DNA from: Domibacillus antri
Lineage (GTDB): Bacteria; Bacillota; Bacilli; Bacillales; Domibacillaceae
Assembly: GCF_001936625.1 (NCBI RefSeq)
Contig: NZ_MSDU01000017.1
Span: forward strand, 62,001-126,000
Length of the DNA: 64,000 bases
Direction: 5' to 3'
The position numbers were made by a program, and so were the translations under genes. The notes beneath the pieces were generated by a model, which searched no databases, was not told the origin of the DNA, and saw only the letters and a list, made by a program, of their open reading frames with translations. This document shows positions 1 to 9,434 of the stretch, in pieces. Numbering within the stretch: the first letter of the stretch is position 1; each line of letters opens with the position of its first letter.

Positions 1-2
1 AT

Positions 3-764
3 GTGCGGTTTATACGGGGAGAACGCATCATTTTAGATGACGTGAACTGGACAGTGAGGACCGGAGAACATTGGGCAGTGCTCGGACTTAATGGTTCCGG
101 CAAGTCGACGATGCTTAATATGATGGGCGGTTATGAATTTCCGACAAGCGGCACGATTCATGTTTTTGGCCGCCAGTGCGGAAAGTACAATTGGGAGCAT
201 ATAAAAAAACGGATTGGATTTGCCGGCAATACATTAAATCGTTTTTTATCATCATTAAATAACGAGACAGCTCGGGAAATTATCGTCAGCGGCAAGTTTA
301 ATTCCATCGGTATTTATGAACAAACGACCGATGAGGACTGGGAAAAAGCCGACCGGCTTCTTAAGGATTTTCAACTTACGTATTTAACAGACGAGCCATA
401 CCGTCATTTATCGCAGGGAGAGCAGCGGCGTGTATTACTCGCCCGAGCGTTTATGGCCAGTCCCGATATGATGATTTTAGATGAGCCATGTTCGGGACTT
501 GACGTGCGGGCGCGTGAAGATTTGCTTGATTCACTGCAGGAACAGGTTGTTAAAAAAGAGACCGTACTGCTGTACGTGACACCTCATATTGAAGAAATCA
601 TTCCGGCGATCACGCATGCAGCGGTTATTGCTGAAGGGAAGGTGGTCGCTTCCGGCTTAAAAAAAGAGGTGCTGACAAATCACGTGCTGAGTTCCGCCTT
701 TGGACTGCCCGTAGAGGTGGAATGGCGTGACGGACGAAGCTGGCTGCATGTCGTAAAAAAATAA
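3..764 (+). CDS. ABC transporter ATP-binding protein, YlmA-like (5' end cut by window edge)
   Basis: Stand-alone ABC ATPase that would power a transporter whose membrane part is not in view. Walker A is GLNGSGKST (residues 28-36 of the visible part), the ABC signature is LSQGEQRR near 135, and Walker B with the catalytic Glu is MMILDEP near 155, followed by a D-loop and a switch His in TPHIEE. The first visible residues already lie in the first beta strand (RGERIILDDV), so roughly ten residues are probably missing upstream; the GTG at position 3 is not the real start. The protein resembles the Bacillus YlmA type of cytoplasmic ABC protein. It converges on the trp operon and shares a terminator with it. 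The substrate is unknown. Confidence 0.85.
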   Translation: MRFIRGERIILDDVNWTVRTGEHWAVLGLNGSGKSTMLNMMGGYEFPTSGTIHVFGRQCGKYNWEHIKKRIGFAGNTLNRFLSSLNNETAREIIVSGKFNSIGIYEQTTDEDWEKADRLLKDFQLTYLTDEPYRHLSQGEQRRVLLARAFMASPDMMILDEPCSGLDVRAREDLLDSLQEQVVKKETVLLYVTPHIEEIIPAITHAAVIAEGKVVASGLKKEVLTNHVLSSAFGLPVEVEWRDGRSWLHVVKK

Positions 765-797
765 AAACTGTCCGGATTTTTTCCAGACAGTTTTTTT
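764..797. terminator. Bidirectional terminator between ABC ATPase and trpA
   Basis: An inverted repeat (AAACTGTCCGG / CCAGACAGTTT) sits between the two convergent stop codons. It has T-rich flanks on both strands, so it can end both the ABC gene and the trp operon. Confidence 0.8.
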
Positions 798-798
798 A

Positions 799-1581
799 TT
801 ACTTCACACCGACTCTCCCCGGCACTAAATTCTTAATTTCATGTCCGCGCCCTTCATGAAGGAGCGACACAATTTTACTGCCGACAATAACACCGTCGCA
901 GGCTGCTCCCAGTGTTTCAGCCTGTTCTTTTGATGAAACACCGAATCCCGCAAGAACCGGCACATTGCTTTTTTCCGTAATACGTGCAAGATGTTCAGAC
1001 AAATCACCCGCAAAACCTGCTCGTGCGCCAGTAATGCCGTTAACTGTTACGGCATAAATAAAGCCTTCAGCACCATTGACAGTTTCTGAAATTCGTTCAT
1101 CAGAGCTTGTCAGCGTCACAAAGCGGATAAGGGCAATGTCGTGTTTTGAAAGCGGATCTTTAAACTCCTTTTCTTCCTCCATCGGGACATCGGGAATAAT
1201 GACACCGGAAACACCTGCTGCTGCGCAATGATCAGCGAAGTTTTGCGCTCCGAATTTAAAAACAGGATTCGCATAGGTCATGATTACGATGGGAATGCTG
1301 ATATCATCCTTGATGGATGCCAATTCATCCAAAACGGCTTTCAGCGTTACTTTTTCCGCAAGTGCACGCTTCCCGGCCTCTTGAATGACAGGGCCATCTG
1401 CAACGGGGTCGGAAAACGGGATGCCAAGTTCGACAATTGTCACGCCTGCGTCTTCCAATAGCAAAATCGTTTCTTTTAACGTATGAAGGCCGCCATCGCC
1501 TGCCATAATGTAAGCAGTAAAAGCTTTTTTGCCTTCTTCGTTTACACGTGCAAATGCGGCAGCCATTTTATATTTTGTCAT
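799..1581 (-). CDS. trpA: Tryptophan synthase alpha subunit
   Basis: Cleaves indole-3-glycerol phosphate to indole and glyceraldehyde-3-phosphate and channels indole to TrpB. The 260 residues are full length for this TIM-barrel family. The catalytic Glu lies in [10 protein letters not shown] and the catalytic Asp in the conserved stretch just after it (residues about 50-65). The phosphate-binding GFGVSS is near 213. It is the last gene of the trp operon; its ATG overlaps the trpB stop by 4 nt, which implies translational coupling. Transcription ends at the hairpin immediately downstream. Confidence 0.97.
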   Translation of the reverse strand: MTKYKMAAAFARVNEEGKKAFTAYIMAGDGGLHTLKETILLLEDAGVTIVELGIPFSDPVADGPVIQEAGKRALAEKVTLKAVLDELASIKDDISIPIVIMTYANPVFKFGAQNFADHCAAAGVSGVIIPDVPMEEEKEFKDPLSKHDIALIRFVTLTSSDERISETVNGAEGFIYAVTVNGITGARAGFAGDLSEHLARITEKSNVPVLAGFGVSSKEQAETLGAACDGVIVGSKIVSLLHEGRGHEIKNLVPGRVGVK

Positions 1582-2789
1582 TGGTTCCGGCCCTCCCTTT
1601 CAAAACGCTCTTTTATTTGAGCCACATCCTTATCACCGCGGCCGGACAGGCAAATAGCGATAATCTCCTCTTTCTTCATCGTTTTTGCCAGTTTCACGGC
1701 ATAGGCGATCGCGTGGGAGCTTTCCAGCGCAGGAATAATGCCTTCTGTTTTTGTCAGCAATTTAAAGCCTTCCAAAGCTTCTTCGTCTGTAATATGTTCA
1801 TAAATAACACGGCCGGAGTCTTTCAAAAAGCTGTGCTCAGGACCGACACCCGGGTAGTCGAGACCGGCTGAAATAGAATGCGCTTCTTGAATTTGACCCG
1901 CTTCATCCTGCAGCAAGTACATTTTACTGCCATGCAAAACGCCGACGCTGCCCATTGTCATGGATGCTGCGTGCTTATCCGTATCAATGCCGCTGCCGGA
2001 TGCTTCAACGCCATACATCTTCACAGACTCGTCTTCAATAAACGGGTAAAACATGCCCATTGCATTGCTTCCGCCGCCGATACAGGCCACGACCGCATCC
2101 GGGAGACGGCCTTCTTTCTCCTGCAGCTGCCGTTTCGTCTCGTTTCCGATAACAGCCTGAAAATCCCGGACAATCTGAGGGAATGGGTGCGGACCAAGCA
2201 CAGAACCCATAATGTAGTGCGTGTCTTCAACATTCGTTACCCAGTAGCGAAGCGCCTCGTTTACGGCATCTTTCAATGTGCCGCTTCCCTGAGAAACACT
2301 TTCCACGCGCGCGCCGAGCAGTTCCATCCGGAAGACGTTTAATTCCTGACGGCGGATATCTTCTTCGCCCATGAAGATCACACAGTCGAGATTTAGTAAT
2401 GCACAAACGGTCGCAGTTGCTACACCGTGCTGGCCGGCACCTGTTTCAGCCACGACTTTTTTCTTGCCCATGCGGACCGCTAAAAGCGCCTGGCCGATTG
2501 TGTTGTTAATTTTGTGCGCGCCGGTATGGTTTAAATCTTCCCGTTTTAAATAAATTTTTGCGCCGCCGGCTGCTTTTGTTAAATTTTCCGCAAAATACAG
2601 CGGATTTTCACGTCCGACATAGTCGGTTAAATAGTGATTCAATTCCGAAAGAAATGCGTCGTCCGCCATCGCTTCCTTGTATGCTTCTTCCAGCTCTTTT
2701 ACAGCCCTCATTAATGTTTCAGGCACATAACGGCCGCCATATTGGCCGAAATGACCCTTTTCATCGGGCTGGTTATATCCATTACTCAA
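1578..2789 (-). CDS. trpB: Tryptophan synthase beta subunit (TTG start)
   Basis: PLP enzyme that condenses indole with serine to give tryptophan. The PLP lysine is in HTGAHKINN, and the phosphate-binding loop GGGSNAMG is near residue 230. A longer open frame reaches 2819 inside trpF, but a good Shine-Dalgarno (AAAGGAG) lies 9 nt before a TTG at 2789. That codon starts 1 nt after the trpF stop, so I take the TTG as the start, giving 403 residues beginning [15 protein letters not shown]. The position in trpFBA order is normal. Confidence 0.95.
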   Translation of the reverse strand: MSNGYNQPDEKGHFGQYGGRYVPETLMRAVKELEEAYKEAMADDAFLSELNHYLTDYVGRENPLYFAENLTKAAGGAKIYLKREDLNHTGAHKINNTIGQALLAVRMGKKKVVAETGAGQHGVATATVCALLNLDCVIFMGEEDIRRQELNVFRMELLGARVESVSQGSGTLKDAVNEALRYWVTNVEDTHYIMGSVLGPHPFPQIVRDFQAVIGNETKRQLQEKEGRLPDAVVACIGGGSNAMGMFYPFIEDESVKMYGVEASGSGIDTDKHAASMTMGSVGVLHGSKMYLLQDEAGQIQEAHSISAGLDYPGVGPEHSFLKDSGRVIYEHITDEEALEGFKLLTKTEGIIPALESSHAIAYAVKLAKTMKKEEIIAICLSGRGDKDVAQIKERFEREGRNQ

Positions 2790-2790
2790 T

Positions 2791-3399
2791 TTATTTTGCT
2801 CCTTTCGCACGCTGCACAAATTGAAACACTTTCACTTCATCTTTTCTGCCGTCCGTTTCCACCCCGCTTGAAATATCAACGGCAAATGGCTGTACCGAGC
2901 GGACCGCTTCTTCAATATTATCAGGGCTTAATCCCCCTGCCAAAATTAATCGTTCTTTATCGACATCCGGATCTTTAAGAATCGACCAGTCAAATGTCCG
3001 GCCGCTGCCGCCTCGAAATTGCGCAGGCGGACTGTCAATCAAAATGTACTCAGCCGGAAAGCTGAACATGGTTTTAAACGGAATATTTTCTTTAACCGAA
3101 AACGCTTTGATGACCGGCACAGGCATTTGTTCCGCAAATTCGGGTGTTTCATCACCATGCAGCTGAACATAATCAAGACCGGCTGTTTTCACTATTTCAC
3201 GAATCACTTCCGCTTCTTCATTTACAAAGACACCGACTTTTTTCACATTCGGTCCGACGGCTTCTGCAAGCTGGCGGGCAAATTCGGGCGGGATACGCCG
3301 GCTGCTTTCAGCAAAAACGAAGCCAATCATATCCGCTCCGGCTTCACGTGCCCAGCTTGCCGCTTCAAATGAGGTAATGCCGCAAATTTTTACATTCAT
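2791..3399 (-). CDS. trpF: Phosphoribosylanthranilate isomerase
   Basis: Converts phosphoribosylanthranilate to the carboxyphenylamino-deoxyribulose phosphate used by TrpC. The 202 residues show the family N-terminus VKICGITS with catalytic Cys, the catalytic Asp region with ILIDSPP near 125, and the phosphate-binding segment LAGGLSPDN near 150. The start is 1 nt after the trpC stop and the stop is 1 nt before the trpB TTG. Confidence 0.96.
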   Translation of the reverse strand: MNVKICGITSFEAASWAREAGADMIGFVFAESSRRIPPEFARQLAEAVGPNVKKVGVFVNEEAEVIREIVKTAGLDYVQLHGDETPEFAEQMPVPVIKAFSVKENIPFKTMFSFPAEYILIDSPPAQFRGGSGRTFDWSILKDPDVDKERLILAGGLSPDNIEEAVRSVQPFAVDISSGVETDGRKDEVKVFQFVQRAKGAK

Positions 3400-3400
3400 A

Positions 3401-4171
3401 TTATAAATCTACTTTCAATGAGCGGACGGCTTCAGCCACGTTACCAGCCCGCATTAATGTTTCGCCGACAAGGAGTGCTTTGGCGCCGGCTTCTTTTAAA
3501 CGAATAGCATCTTCCTGCGTTTTAATGCCGCTTTCCGATACGAAAATGGCGTTTTCTTTTCCGTATGAACGAAGCAGCCGCTCTGTTGTCGTTAAGCTTG
3601 TTTCAAATGTACGAAGATCTCGGTTGTTAATGCCAATGATGTTGGCTTCCATTTTCAAGGCACGCTCCATTTCAGCTTCATCGTGCACTTCGACAAGCAC
3701 ATCAAGACCATACTCTTTAGAATGGCGGTATAATCGATGCATTTCTTCATCATTTAATGCCGCCGCGATCAGTAAAATAATATCGCCCCCGGAAGCATAG
3801 GCCCGGTCAATCTGGACTTCATCCATAATAAAATCTTTATTTAAAACCGGAATGGAAATGTTTTCTTTCACGGATTTCAAATCATCCATTGTTCCTTTAA
3901 AAAACGGCGTATCCGTTAAAACCGACACCGCATCCGCTCCGTTTTCTGCATAAGTCGACGCCTGCTCAACCGGATTGACACCAATATTAATATCGCCTTT
4001 TGACGGTGAGGCCCGCTTTACTTCCGCAATAAGGGCCATTGTTTTCGAAGCAATCACCCGGTCATAAAACGAAACCGGCGTCCGGTCTGCTGTATAGGAA
4101 AGACCGGCCTGCTTTAAAAGAGAAACTTCTTCGCGCTTTTTCTCCATAATTTTATCTAAAATCGTTGTCAT
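3401..4171 (-). CDS. trpC: Indole-3-glycerol phosphate synthase
   Basis: TIM-barrel enzyme closing the indole ring (CdRP to indole-3-glycerol phosphate). The 256 residues carry IAEVKRASPSKG (catalytic Lys and phosphate site), NKDFIMDEVQ, IIGINNRDL and VSESGI in the usual order. The ATG overlaps the stop of the trpGD gene by 4 nt (start 4171, upstream gene end 4168), so translation is probably coupled. Confidence 0.97.
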   Translation of the reverse strand: MTTILDKIMEKKREEVSLLKQAGLSYTADRTPVSFYDRVIASKTMALIAEVKRASPSKGDINIGVNPVEQASTYAENGADAVSVLTDTPFFKGTMDDLKSVKENISIPVLNKDFIMDEVQIDRAYASGGDIILLIAAALNDEEMHRLYRHSKEYGLDVLVEVHDEAEMERALKMEANIIGINNRDLRTFETSLTTTERLLRSYGKENAIFVSESGIKTQEDAIRLKEAGAKALLVGETLMRAGNVAEAVRSLKVDL

Positions 4172-5781
4172 CCTGTCACCGCTTCTTTCTTTCGTGATTT
4201 AGAGTATTCGACAAGGTAGTTTAGTTTTTCAAGCGCCGCACCGGAATCGATGCTTTCCTGCGCCATCAACACACCTTCCCGCACCGTTTTCGCTTTTCCG
4301 TTCGCAAAAAGACCGATGCCGGCATTCAGCACAACCGTATCACGAGGCGCACCACGTTCCCCTTCTAAAATACGTTTTAAAATCTCAGCGTTTTCAATCG
4401 CTTCGCCGCCTTTAATATCATCCAGTGAATATTCCGGCAGCCCTGCCGATTCCGCTGTTACAATCATTCGTTCCATTTTGCCGTTATCAAGCAAAATCAG
4501 ATGGTTTTCTCCAGACAGTGAGGCTTCATCCATATAACCCGCTCCGTTTAAAACAACGGCGCGTTTGCGGCCGAGACGGTGCAATACGTCCGCCATCATT
4601 TCCAGCATATCCCGGCGGTAAATACCAAGGAGCTGTGTATCAAGCGTCACAGGATTTGTAAGCGGGCCGATCAAATTAAAGATCGTTGGAATTTTCAAAT
4701 CACGGCGCACTTTCATAATGCGTTTTAATTTCGGATGAACATGCGGCGCAAACAAAAACGTAATGCCGTTTTCATCAAGAAGGCGGTCTGTTTCATCCGC
4801 CAAGAAATCAAGCGACACGCCCAAATGTTCCAATACATCGGCACTTCCCGTTTTACTTGAAACACTGCGGTTGCCGTGTTTCGCCACTTTTACACCGGCG
4901 CCGGCCAGCACAAAAGCGGATGTCGTGCTGATATTAAAGCTTTGTGAGCCGTCACCGCCCGTTCCGCAGTTATCCATGACATTTTTCCATGTCGTGCGGG
5001 TGGAAACCGCATTTTGACGAAGCACATGAACGAGCGCCGCAATTTCATCAACCGTTTCGCCTTTCGCTTTTAACGCCATTAAAAAGGCTGCAATTTCACT
5101 ATCAGAGATGTCTTCCTGCAAAATTTCCGATACGGCGTCTTCCATTTCCGCGGAAGTCAGCGAATCACCATTCGATAATTTTAATAAATGCTTTTTCATG
5201 TTCTTTTCCTTCCGGTATGAACGGAAAAATTCAGCAATTAGTTCATCACCGACTTGTGTACCGATGGATTCCGGGTGGAACTGAAGACCAAAGACCGGAT
5301 ATTCTTTATGTCGAATCGCCATAATTTCATTGTCATCTGTCGATTCCGCGATAATTTCAAGCTTTGGATTCAGTGTGTTCCGGTCGACGGCCAGCGAGTG
5401 ATAACGCATGACCGGCACGGGTCCCTGTACAGCTGAGAACAGCCCTTTTCCCTCATGGCGGACCATCGACAATTTACCGTGTTTAATCGTTTTTGCTTGA
5501 ATAACCTCTGTGCCGAATGCCGCCGCAATCGCCTGGTGTCCAAGACAAATTCCAAGGATCGGGATACGGTGGTAAAAGGCATGCACCACTTCGATGGAAA
5601 TACCGGCTTCTTCCGGTGTACCTGGTCCCGGAGAAATGACAATCGCTTCCGGTTCCAGCGCTTCAATTTCGTCAATGGTAATTTCATCATTTCGCACAAC
5701 GCGGACATTTTTGCCGATCCGGCCGATTTGCTGATACAAGTTGTATGTGAAAGAATCGTAGTTATCGATAAGTAAAATCAT
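4168..5781 (-). CDS. trpGD: Fused anthranilate synthase glutaminase (TrpG) and anthranilate phosphoribosyltransferase (TrpD)
   Basis: One uninterrupted 537-residue frame. Residues 1 to about 190 are a class I glutamine amidotransferase: the nucleophile Cys is in GICLGHQAIA and the His-Glu pair is in QFHPES. From about residue 195 (MKKHLLKLSNGD) it is a complete TrpD with DNCGTGGDGSQSFNIST and KHGNRSVSS. TrpG supplies ammonia to TrpE, and TrpD adds phosphoribose to anthranilate. The linker is only a few residues, FFRSYRKEKN. Just before the internal Met an AAGGA lies about 7 nt from an ATG (near 5200), so TrpD may also be made separately. The fusion probably arose by loss of the trpG stop; a base error removing that stop is possible but no second defect is visible. 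Confidence 0.93.
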   Translation of the reverse strand: MILLIDNYDSFTYNLYQQIGRIGKNVRVVRNDEITIDEIEALEPEAIVISPGPGTPEEAGISIEVVHAFYHRIPILGICLGHQAIAAAFGTEVIQAKTIKHGKLSMVRHEGKGLFSAVQGPVPVMRYHSLAVDRNTLNPKLEIIAESTDDNEIMAIRHKEYPVFGLQFHPESIGTQVGDELIAEFFRSYRKEKNMKKHLLKLSNGDSLTSAEMEDAVSEILQEDISDSEIAAFLMALKAKGETVDEIAALVHVLRQNAVSTRTTWKNVMDNCGTGGDGSQSFNISTTSAFVLAGAGVKVAKHGNRSVSSKTGSADVLEHLGVSLDFLADETDRLLDENGITFLFAPHVHPKLKRIMKVRRDLKIPTIFNLIGPLTNPVTLDTQLLGIYRRDMLEMMADVLHRLGRKRAVVLNGAGYMDEASLSGENHLILLDNGKMERMIVTAESAGLPEYSLDDIKGGEAIENAEILKRILEGERGAPRDTVVLNAGIGLFANGKAKTVREGVLMAQESIDSGAALEKLNYLVEYSKSRKKEAVTG

Positions 5782-7175
5782 TATTTTTGCACCTCCAGTA
5801 AGGCTTTTGCTTTATGCATCGTTTCTTCAAATTCTGTCTCCGGTACGGAGTCATATACAATACCCGCTCCGGCCTGTACATGTGCCACATTGTCTTTAAT
5901 GACCATCGTGCGGATTGCGAGGGCAAAATCCATGCTGCCTGTTGCGGATAGGTAGCCGACTGCACCAGAGTACACACCGCGTTTCACCGGCTCGAGATCA
6001 TTAATAATTTGCATTGCCCGGATTTTCGGTGCGCCGGATACGGTTCCAGCCGGCAGACACGCCGTAAGGGCATCAAGTGGGTGATAGTCTTCTTTTAATT
6101 CACCTGACACTTCGGAAACAATGTGCATCACATGTTTGTATTTTTCAATTTTCATGTATTTATCAAGTGTGACAGAGCCGATTTCTGAAATTTTCCCAAC
6201 ATCATTCCGGCCAAGATCAACGAGCATTCGGTGTTCTGCGATTTCTTTTTCGTCTGCTAATAGCTCTTCTGAAAGACGCGCATCCTCATCCGGTGTTTTG
6301 CCACGCGGGCGGGTGCCGGCGATTGGATTTGTCGTCACCGTATTGCTGCTAACTTTGACAAGGCTTTCCGGAGACGTTCCGAGCACGGTATAGCCGTCAA
6401 AATCGATATAAAACATATACGGTGATGGATTCGATGTGCGAAGACGGCGGTATAATGTAAACGGATCGCCTTCAAACGGGGAAGACAGCCGCTGTGAAAG
6501 AACAACCTGGAAAATATCTCCTCTAACAATGTGTTCTTTCGCTTTTTCCACCATGTCACAAAACGTTTTGCGTTCAATTTTCGAGCTGAATGCCAGTACA
6601 TTCGTTTCATTGCCTGCAGATGGTTTTTGATCGGCATGAATCTCTGCATACACTTTTTCAATGGCTTGATCCATATCAGTTTCCGAACGTCCCCCGAACA
6701 GGTCGACCGCCACAATTGATACGCGCTGTGTTAAATGGTCATAGACAACGAATGTATCGTAGAATAGCATGTGTACATCTGGCATACCAAGCTCATCCGG
6801 AAGCGGCTCGCCGATTTTTTCTTCAAAAAATACCGTATCGTAGCCGATGTAGCCTGCAGCACCGCCGAAAAACGGAAACGGATAGTTGTTTGTGCCATGA
6901 ACCGGCATGATCTCTTTCAGCTTATCCATAAACTTTCCAGTGCCAGTTTCCGTAGTGCCGTCTTTTTTAGTGAGCGTATAACCGCTGCCGTCCGCCGTAA
7001 ATTGAGCGACAGGATCAACGGCCAAAAACGAATAGCGCCCGCTTTCTTCATGTTTTGCCGAGCTTTCGAACAACATCTTTTGTTTGCCGCCGAGCGCATG
7101 ATAAATGGAGATTGGCGTTACCATATCCCCTTCCATTTCTTTCAGTCTGTACGGAATCGTTTCCTGTAATTTCAT
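5781..7175 (-). CDS. trpE: Anthranilate synthase component I
   Basis: Chorismate to anthranilate, using ammonia from the TrpG domain. The C-terminal chorismate-binding domain shows TNPIAGTRPRG, DLGRNDVGK, HIVSEVSG and PAGTVSGAPKIRAM. The N-terminal FESS motif around residue 40 matches the family's tryptophan feedback site. An open frame extends to 7211 through the T-run of the leader terminator, but AAAGGGG lies correctly before the ATG at 7175 (MKLQETIPYRL), which gives 464 residues. The gene stops at 5781 where trpGD begins. Expression should be set by the two T-boxes upstream. Confidence 0.96.
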   Translation of the reverse strand: MKLQETIPYRLKEMEGDMVTPISIYHALGGKQKMLFESSAKHEESGRYSFLAVDPVAQFTADGSGYTLTKKDGTTETGTGKFMDKLKEIMPVHGTNNYPFPFFGGAAGYIGYDTVFFEEKIGEPLPDELGMPDVHMLFYDTFVVYDHLTQRVSIVAVDLFGGRSETDMDQAIEKVYAEIHADQKPSAGNETNVLAFSSKIERKTFCDMVEKAKEHIVRGDIFQVVLSQRLSSPFEGDPFTLYRRLRTSNPSPYMFYIDFDGYTVLGTSPESLVKVSSNTVTTNPIAGTRPRGKTPDEDARLSEELLADEKEIAEHRMLVDLGRNDVGKISEIGSVTLDKYMKIEKYKHVMHIVSEVSGELKEDYHPLDALTACLPAGTVSGAPKIRAMQIINDLEPVKRGVYSGAVGYLSATGSMDFALAIRTMVIKDNVAHVQAGAGIVYDSVPETEFEETMHKAKALLEVQK

Positions 7176-7197
7176 CGTTTCTGCCCCTTTCTTTCCA

Positions 7198-7440
7198 TAA
7201 AAAAACTCCATAGATGATCATCATCTATGAAGGACGGTTTCCCGCGGTGCCACCTCTCGTTGAAGCCATACAGCTTCCCCTTAAAACCGGTTAACGGCCG
7301 GATGCCGGGCGCTCTACTTAACGAGTTCAAGCTGCCACTCACGGACCCATTCGAGCTGCTGCTGCGTGCCGGTTTCCACCATCCCGGCTCTCTTTGACGC
7401 GCATAACACAGCTCTACTTTTTCCGATCAACGTATTTTTC
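7198..7440 (-). promoter_or_regulatory. Tryptophan T-box leader, copy 2 (promoter-distal)
   Basis: Read on the minus strand this has the T-box order: AGAGAG near the Stem I base, a purine-rich GGTGGAAACC segment, a specifier-loop sequence GAATGGG with UGG (Trp) at 7349-7347, and the T-box core GGTGGCACCGCGG at about 7254-7241. An AT-rich terminator hairpin (CATAGATG / CATCTATG) with seven T follows just before trpE. By family knowledge, uncharged tRNA-Trp pairs with the specifier and T-box to prevent termination. Confidence 0.92.
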
Positions 7441-7694
7441 TATACAAAAAGGCTCCCTCATCGCAAAAGGACGGGGAGCCGTGGTACCACCTTTATTGAC
7501 CGCACACATGCTGCGATCCACTTTAACAGCAGAAAATCTGCCTGTCCCATGTAACGATAAGACATTCGCCGGAGCCTACTGCTAGTTGGTTCGGTCCGGA
7601 AGCTCGGAAGCCCATTCACAATGTTTCCTGCACCGGCTTGCACCACCCGCCGGCTCTCTAAAGCATTCCACTTTGCTACTCTTCTTCTTCATTG
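7441..7694 (-). promoter_or_regulatory. Tryptophan T-box leader, copy 1 (promoter-proximal)
   Basis: A second complete T-box upstream of the first. It has AGAGAGCCGG at the Stem I base, specifier GAATGGG with UGG at 7614-7612, T-box core AAGGTGGTACCACGG at about 7493-7479, and a GC-rich terminator GGCTCC / GGGAGCC followed by TTTTT. Both copies have the same specifier context. Two terminators in series should give tighter repression by charged tRNA-Trp than one. Confidence 0.92.
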
Positions 7695-7700
7695 CTCATG

Positions 7701-7728
7701 TATTTAACTGTTTATTATCATAAAACAA
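7701..7728 (-). promoter_or_regulatory. Probable sigma-A promoter of the trp operon
   Basis: TTGTTT (-35, 7728-7723), 16 nt spacer, TAAATA (-10, 7706-7701), ending a few bases before the first T-box. Confidence 0.55.
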
Positions 7729-7741
7729 TTTATTGAAGAAT

Positions 7742-8407
7742 TCAACTGTTTTTAAAAGGATTTTTCCATTCCATTAATGCGGCGCAGTTTCCGGATTCTT
7801 CATCATCCAGATAGTTGTGGGCCACACCGACCGGCACGCGGCCGACACGCATAAGGAATGTTGTGACCGGATCGTTCAATTCCCCTGTCACCACTTTATC
7901 CAAATATTGCTCAGGTGTTAACTCTGCAGCGTATTTATGATAGCCAGGCAAGCGGCCTCCGCCCAGAAGCCTGTCAAGGTTTAACTGCACAACGGTCTCA
8001 TACATGGCCTGCATCATTTTTTTACCGATGCCAAGCTTTCGGTATGCCGGTTTTACACTTATATCCACGACATATAATGTATTTCCATCCGGTTGGTGAT
8101 TGCGGATATAGCCATTGTCCGTGATTTCTTCCCATGAATGGGTATCTCCCTGCTCGTAGTGAACAATCAACGCCGTCATAGAGCCGACAATTTCACCGTC
8201 AATTTCTACACAGAATGCCCCATCTTGAAACAGCTCCACATGATTTGTGAGCTGATCCTTATTCCACCACAATTCTTCAGGAAAAGGAGGCGGGAAACAT
8301 TCTTTCTGAACAGCAATGAGTGCGTCAAAGTCTGATTTCGTATAATGACGGATCACCGCTTTAACAGGGGTGCGTTCGCGAAACGCAAAATACTCTTGAT
8401 AATACAT
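7742..8407 (-). CDS. GNAT family N-acetyltransferase
   Basis: 221 residues with a GNAT core at about 18-180. The segment LYVVDISVKPAYRKLGIGKKM carries the acetyl-CoA pyrophosphate-binding R/Q-x-x-G-x-G/A type loop (RKLGIGK). The ATG overlaps the stop of the upstream hydrolase gene (TAATG), so the two are co-translated. In related Bacillus proteins a GNAT and a C-N hydrolase domain occur together in one polypeptide (YhcX type, from memory); here they are separate genes. The acyl acceptor is unknown. Confidence 0.85.
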   Translation of the reverse strand: MYYQEYFAFRERTPVKAVIRHYTKSDFDALIAVQKECFPPPFPEELWWNKDQLTNHVELFQDGAFCVEIDGEIVGSMTALIVHYEQGDTHSWEEITDNGYIRNHQPDGNTLYVVDISVKPAYRKLGIGKKMMQAMYETVVQLNLDRLLGGGRLPGYHKYAAELTPEQYLDKVVTGELNDPVTTFLMRVGRVPVGVAHNYLDDEESGNCAALMEWKNPFKNS

Positions 8408-9273
8408 TATTCTGTCTCCCAGTCCGGATACAAATCTGTCCGGCGGTCACGCCATGTTGTGACCGATCCTTTTTTACGCACTTCGTATAAGAGGGATAGA
8501 TCAAGATCAGCCGTGATGATCATATCATCATTCATGATCCCTTCTGCGACAATGCCGGCCGGTGGAAACGGAATGTCATTCGGTGAAATAACTGACGCCT
8601 GGCCGACATTTGCCCGCATTAAATCAACCGTCGGCAATGAACCGACTGTACCGGTCCCGACAACATATACTTGGTTTTCAACCGCCCGCGCGTGGCTTGT
8701 ATAGCGGACGCGGTGGAATCCATGACGGTCGTCTGTGCAGGACGGACAGAAAATAACGTCCGCGCCGCGCGCTTTTGCCATGCGGACAATTTCCGGAAAT
8801 TCGATGTCATAGCATGTAAGGATGGCAATCGTTCCTTTGGCCGTTTCGAAAATACGGAATGATTCACCTTGCTGCATGTTCCAGCCTTCCACTTCCGCCG
8901 GTGTAATATGGAGCTTCGGCTGCATTTGATAGGAACCGTCCGGATAAAACAGATAGGCTGTATTTTGGATGCCGTCCCCTGCTTTGGTTACATGTGTACC
9001 CGCGATAATATGAACATTGTATTGAACTGCAAATTCCGAGAAAAGACGCTCATATCGATCCGTAAATAACGGTAAATCCGTAATTTTCAGCGCCTCTCCC
9101 GTTTCCTCGTCTCCGATGGATAAGAGCTGTGTTGTGAAAAATTCAGGAAATAAAATAAACTCCGCTTCAAACTCCATCGCCGTTTTTATGTAATGCTCAC
9201 ACTGCGCTGCAAACTCGTCAAACGAGCTGATGGTGTGCAAATGATATTGAACTGCTGATACGCGCATTTTCAA
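8407..9273 (-). CDS. Carbon-nitrogen hydrolase (nitrilase superfamily)
   Basis: 288 residues with the nitrilase triad: Glu in LFPEFFT, Lys in QPKLHIT, and nucleophile Cys in LTCYDIEFPE. These enzymes hydrolyse nitriles, amides or carbamoyl groups; the substrate here cannot be told. The start is chosen as TTG at 9273, which has AAAGGGG at about 9 nt; the ATG two codons later is too far from it. Transcription probably starts at the promoter at 9309-9337 and continues into the GNAT gene. Confidence 0.88.
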   Translation of the reverse strand: MKMRVSAVQYHLHTISSFDEFAAQCEHYIKTAMEFEAEFILFPEFFTTQLLSIGDEETGEALKITDLPLFTDRYERLFSEFAVQYNVHIIAGTHVTKAGDGIQNTAYLFYPDGSYQMQPKLHITPAEVEGWNMQQGESFRIFETAKGTIAILTCYDIEFPEIVRMAKARGADVIFCPSCTDDRHGFHRVRYTSHARAVENQVYVVGTGTVGSLPTVDLMRANVGQASVISPNDIPFPPAGIVAEGIMNDDMIITADLDLSLLYEVRKKGSVTTWRDRRTDLYPDWETE

Positions 9274-9308
9274 ATAAAGCCGCCCCTTTTCATATAATTG
9301 TCGCTTAC

Positions 9309-9337
9309 AATATAAATCAACTGATCGATTTTGACAA
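9309..9337 (-). promoter_or_regulatory. Sigma-A-like promoter of the hydrolase-GNAT pair
   Basis: TTGTCA, 17 nt spacer, TATATT, ending about 35 nt upstream of the hydrolase TTG. Confidence 0.55.
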
Positions 9338-9434
9338 GAAAGCCGCCTTTTTGTTTTGAAAAGTCTATTTCGAAAAGCGTTTTCCTTATATAGATGTACA
9401 ACTTATTCAGCCGGTCTAATGGGCGCTTTCCCAC

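Noticed and set aside
7458-7646. Open frame on the minus strand in the trp leader
   Set aside because: Lies within the T-box structures; no ribosome binding site and no recognisable product.
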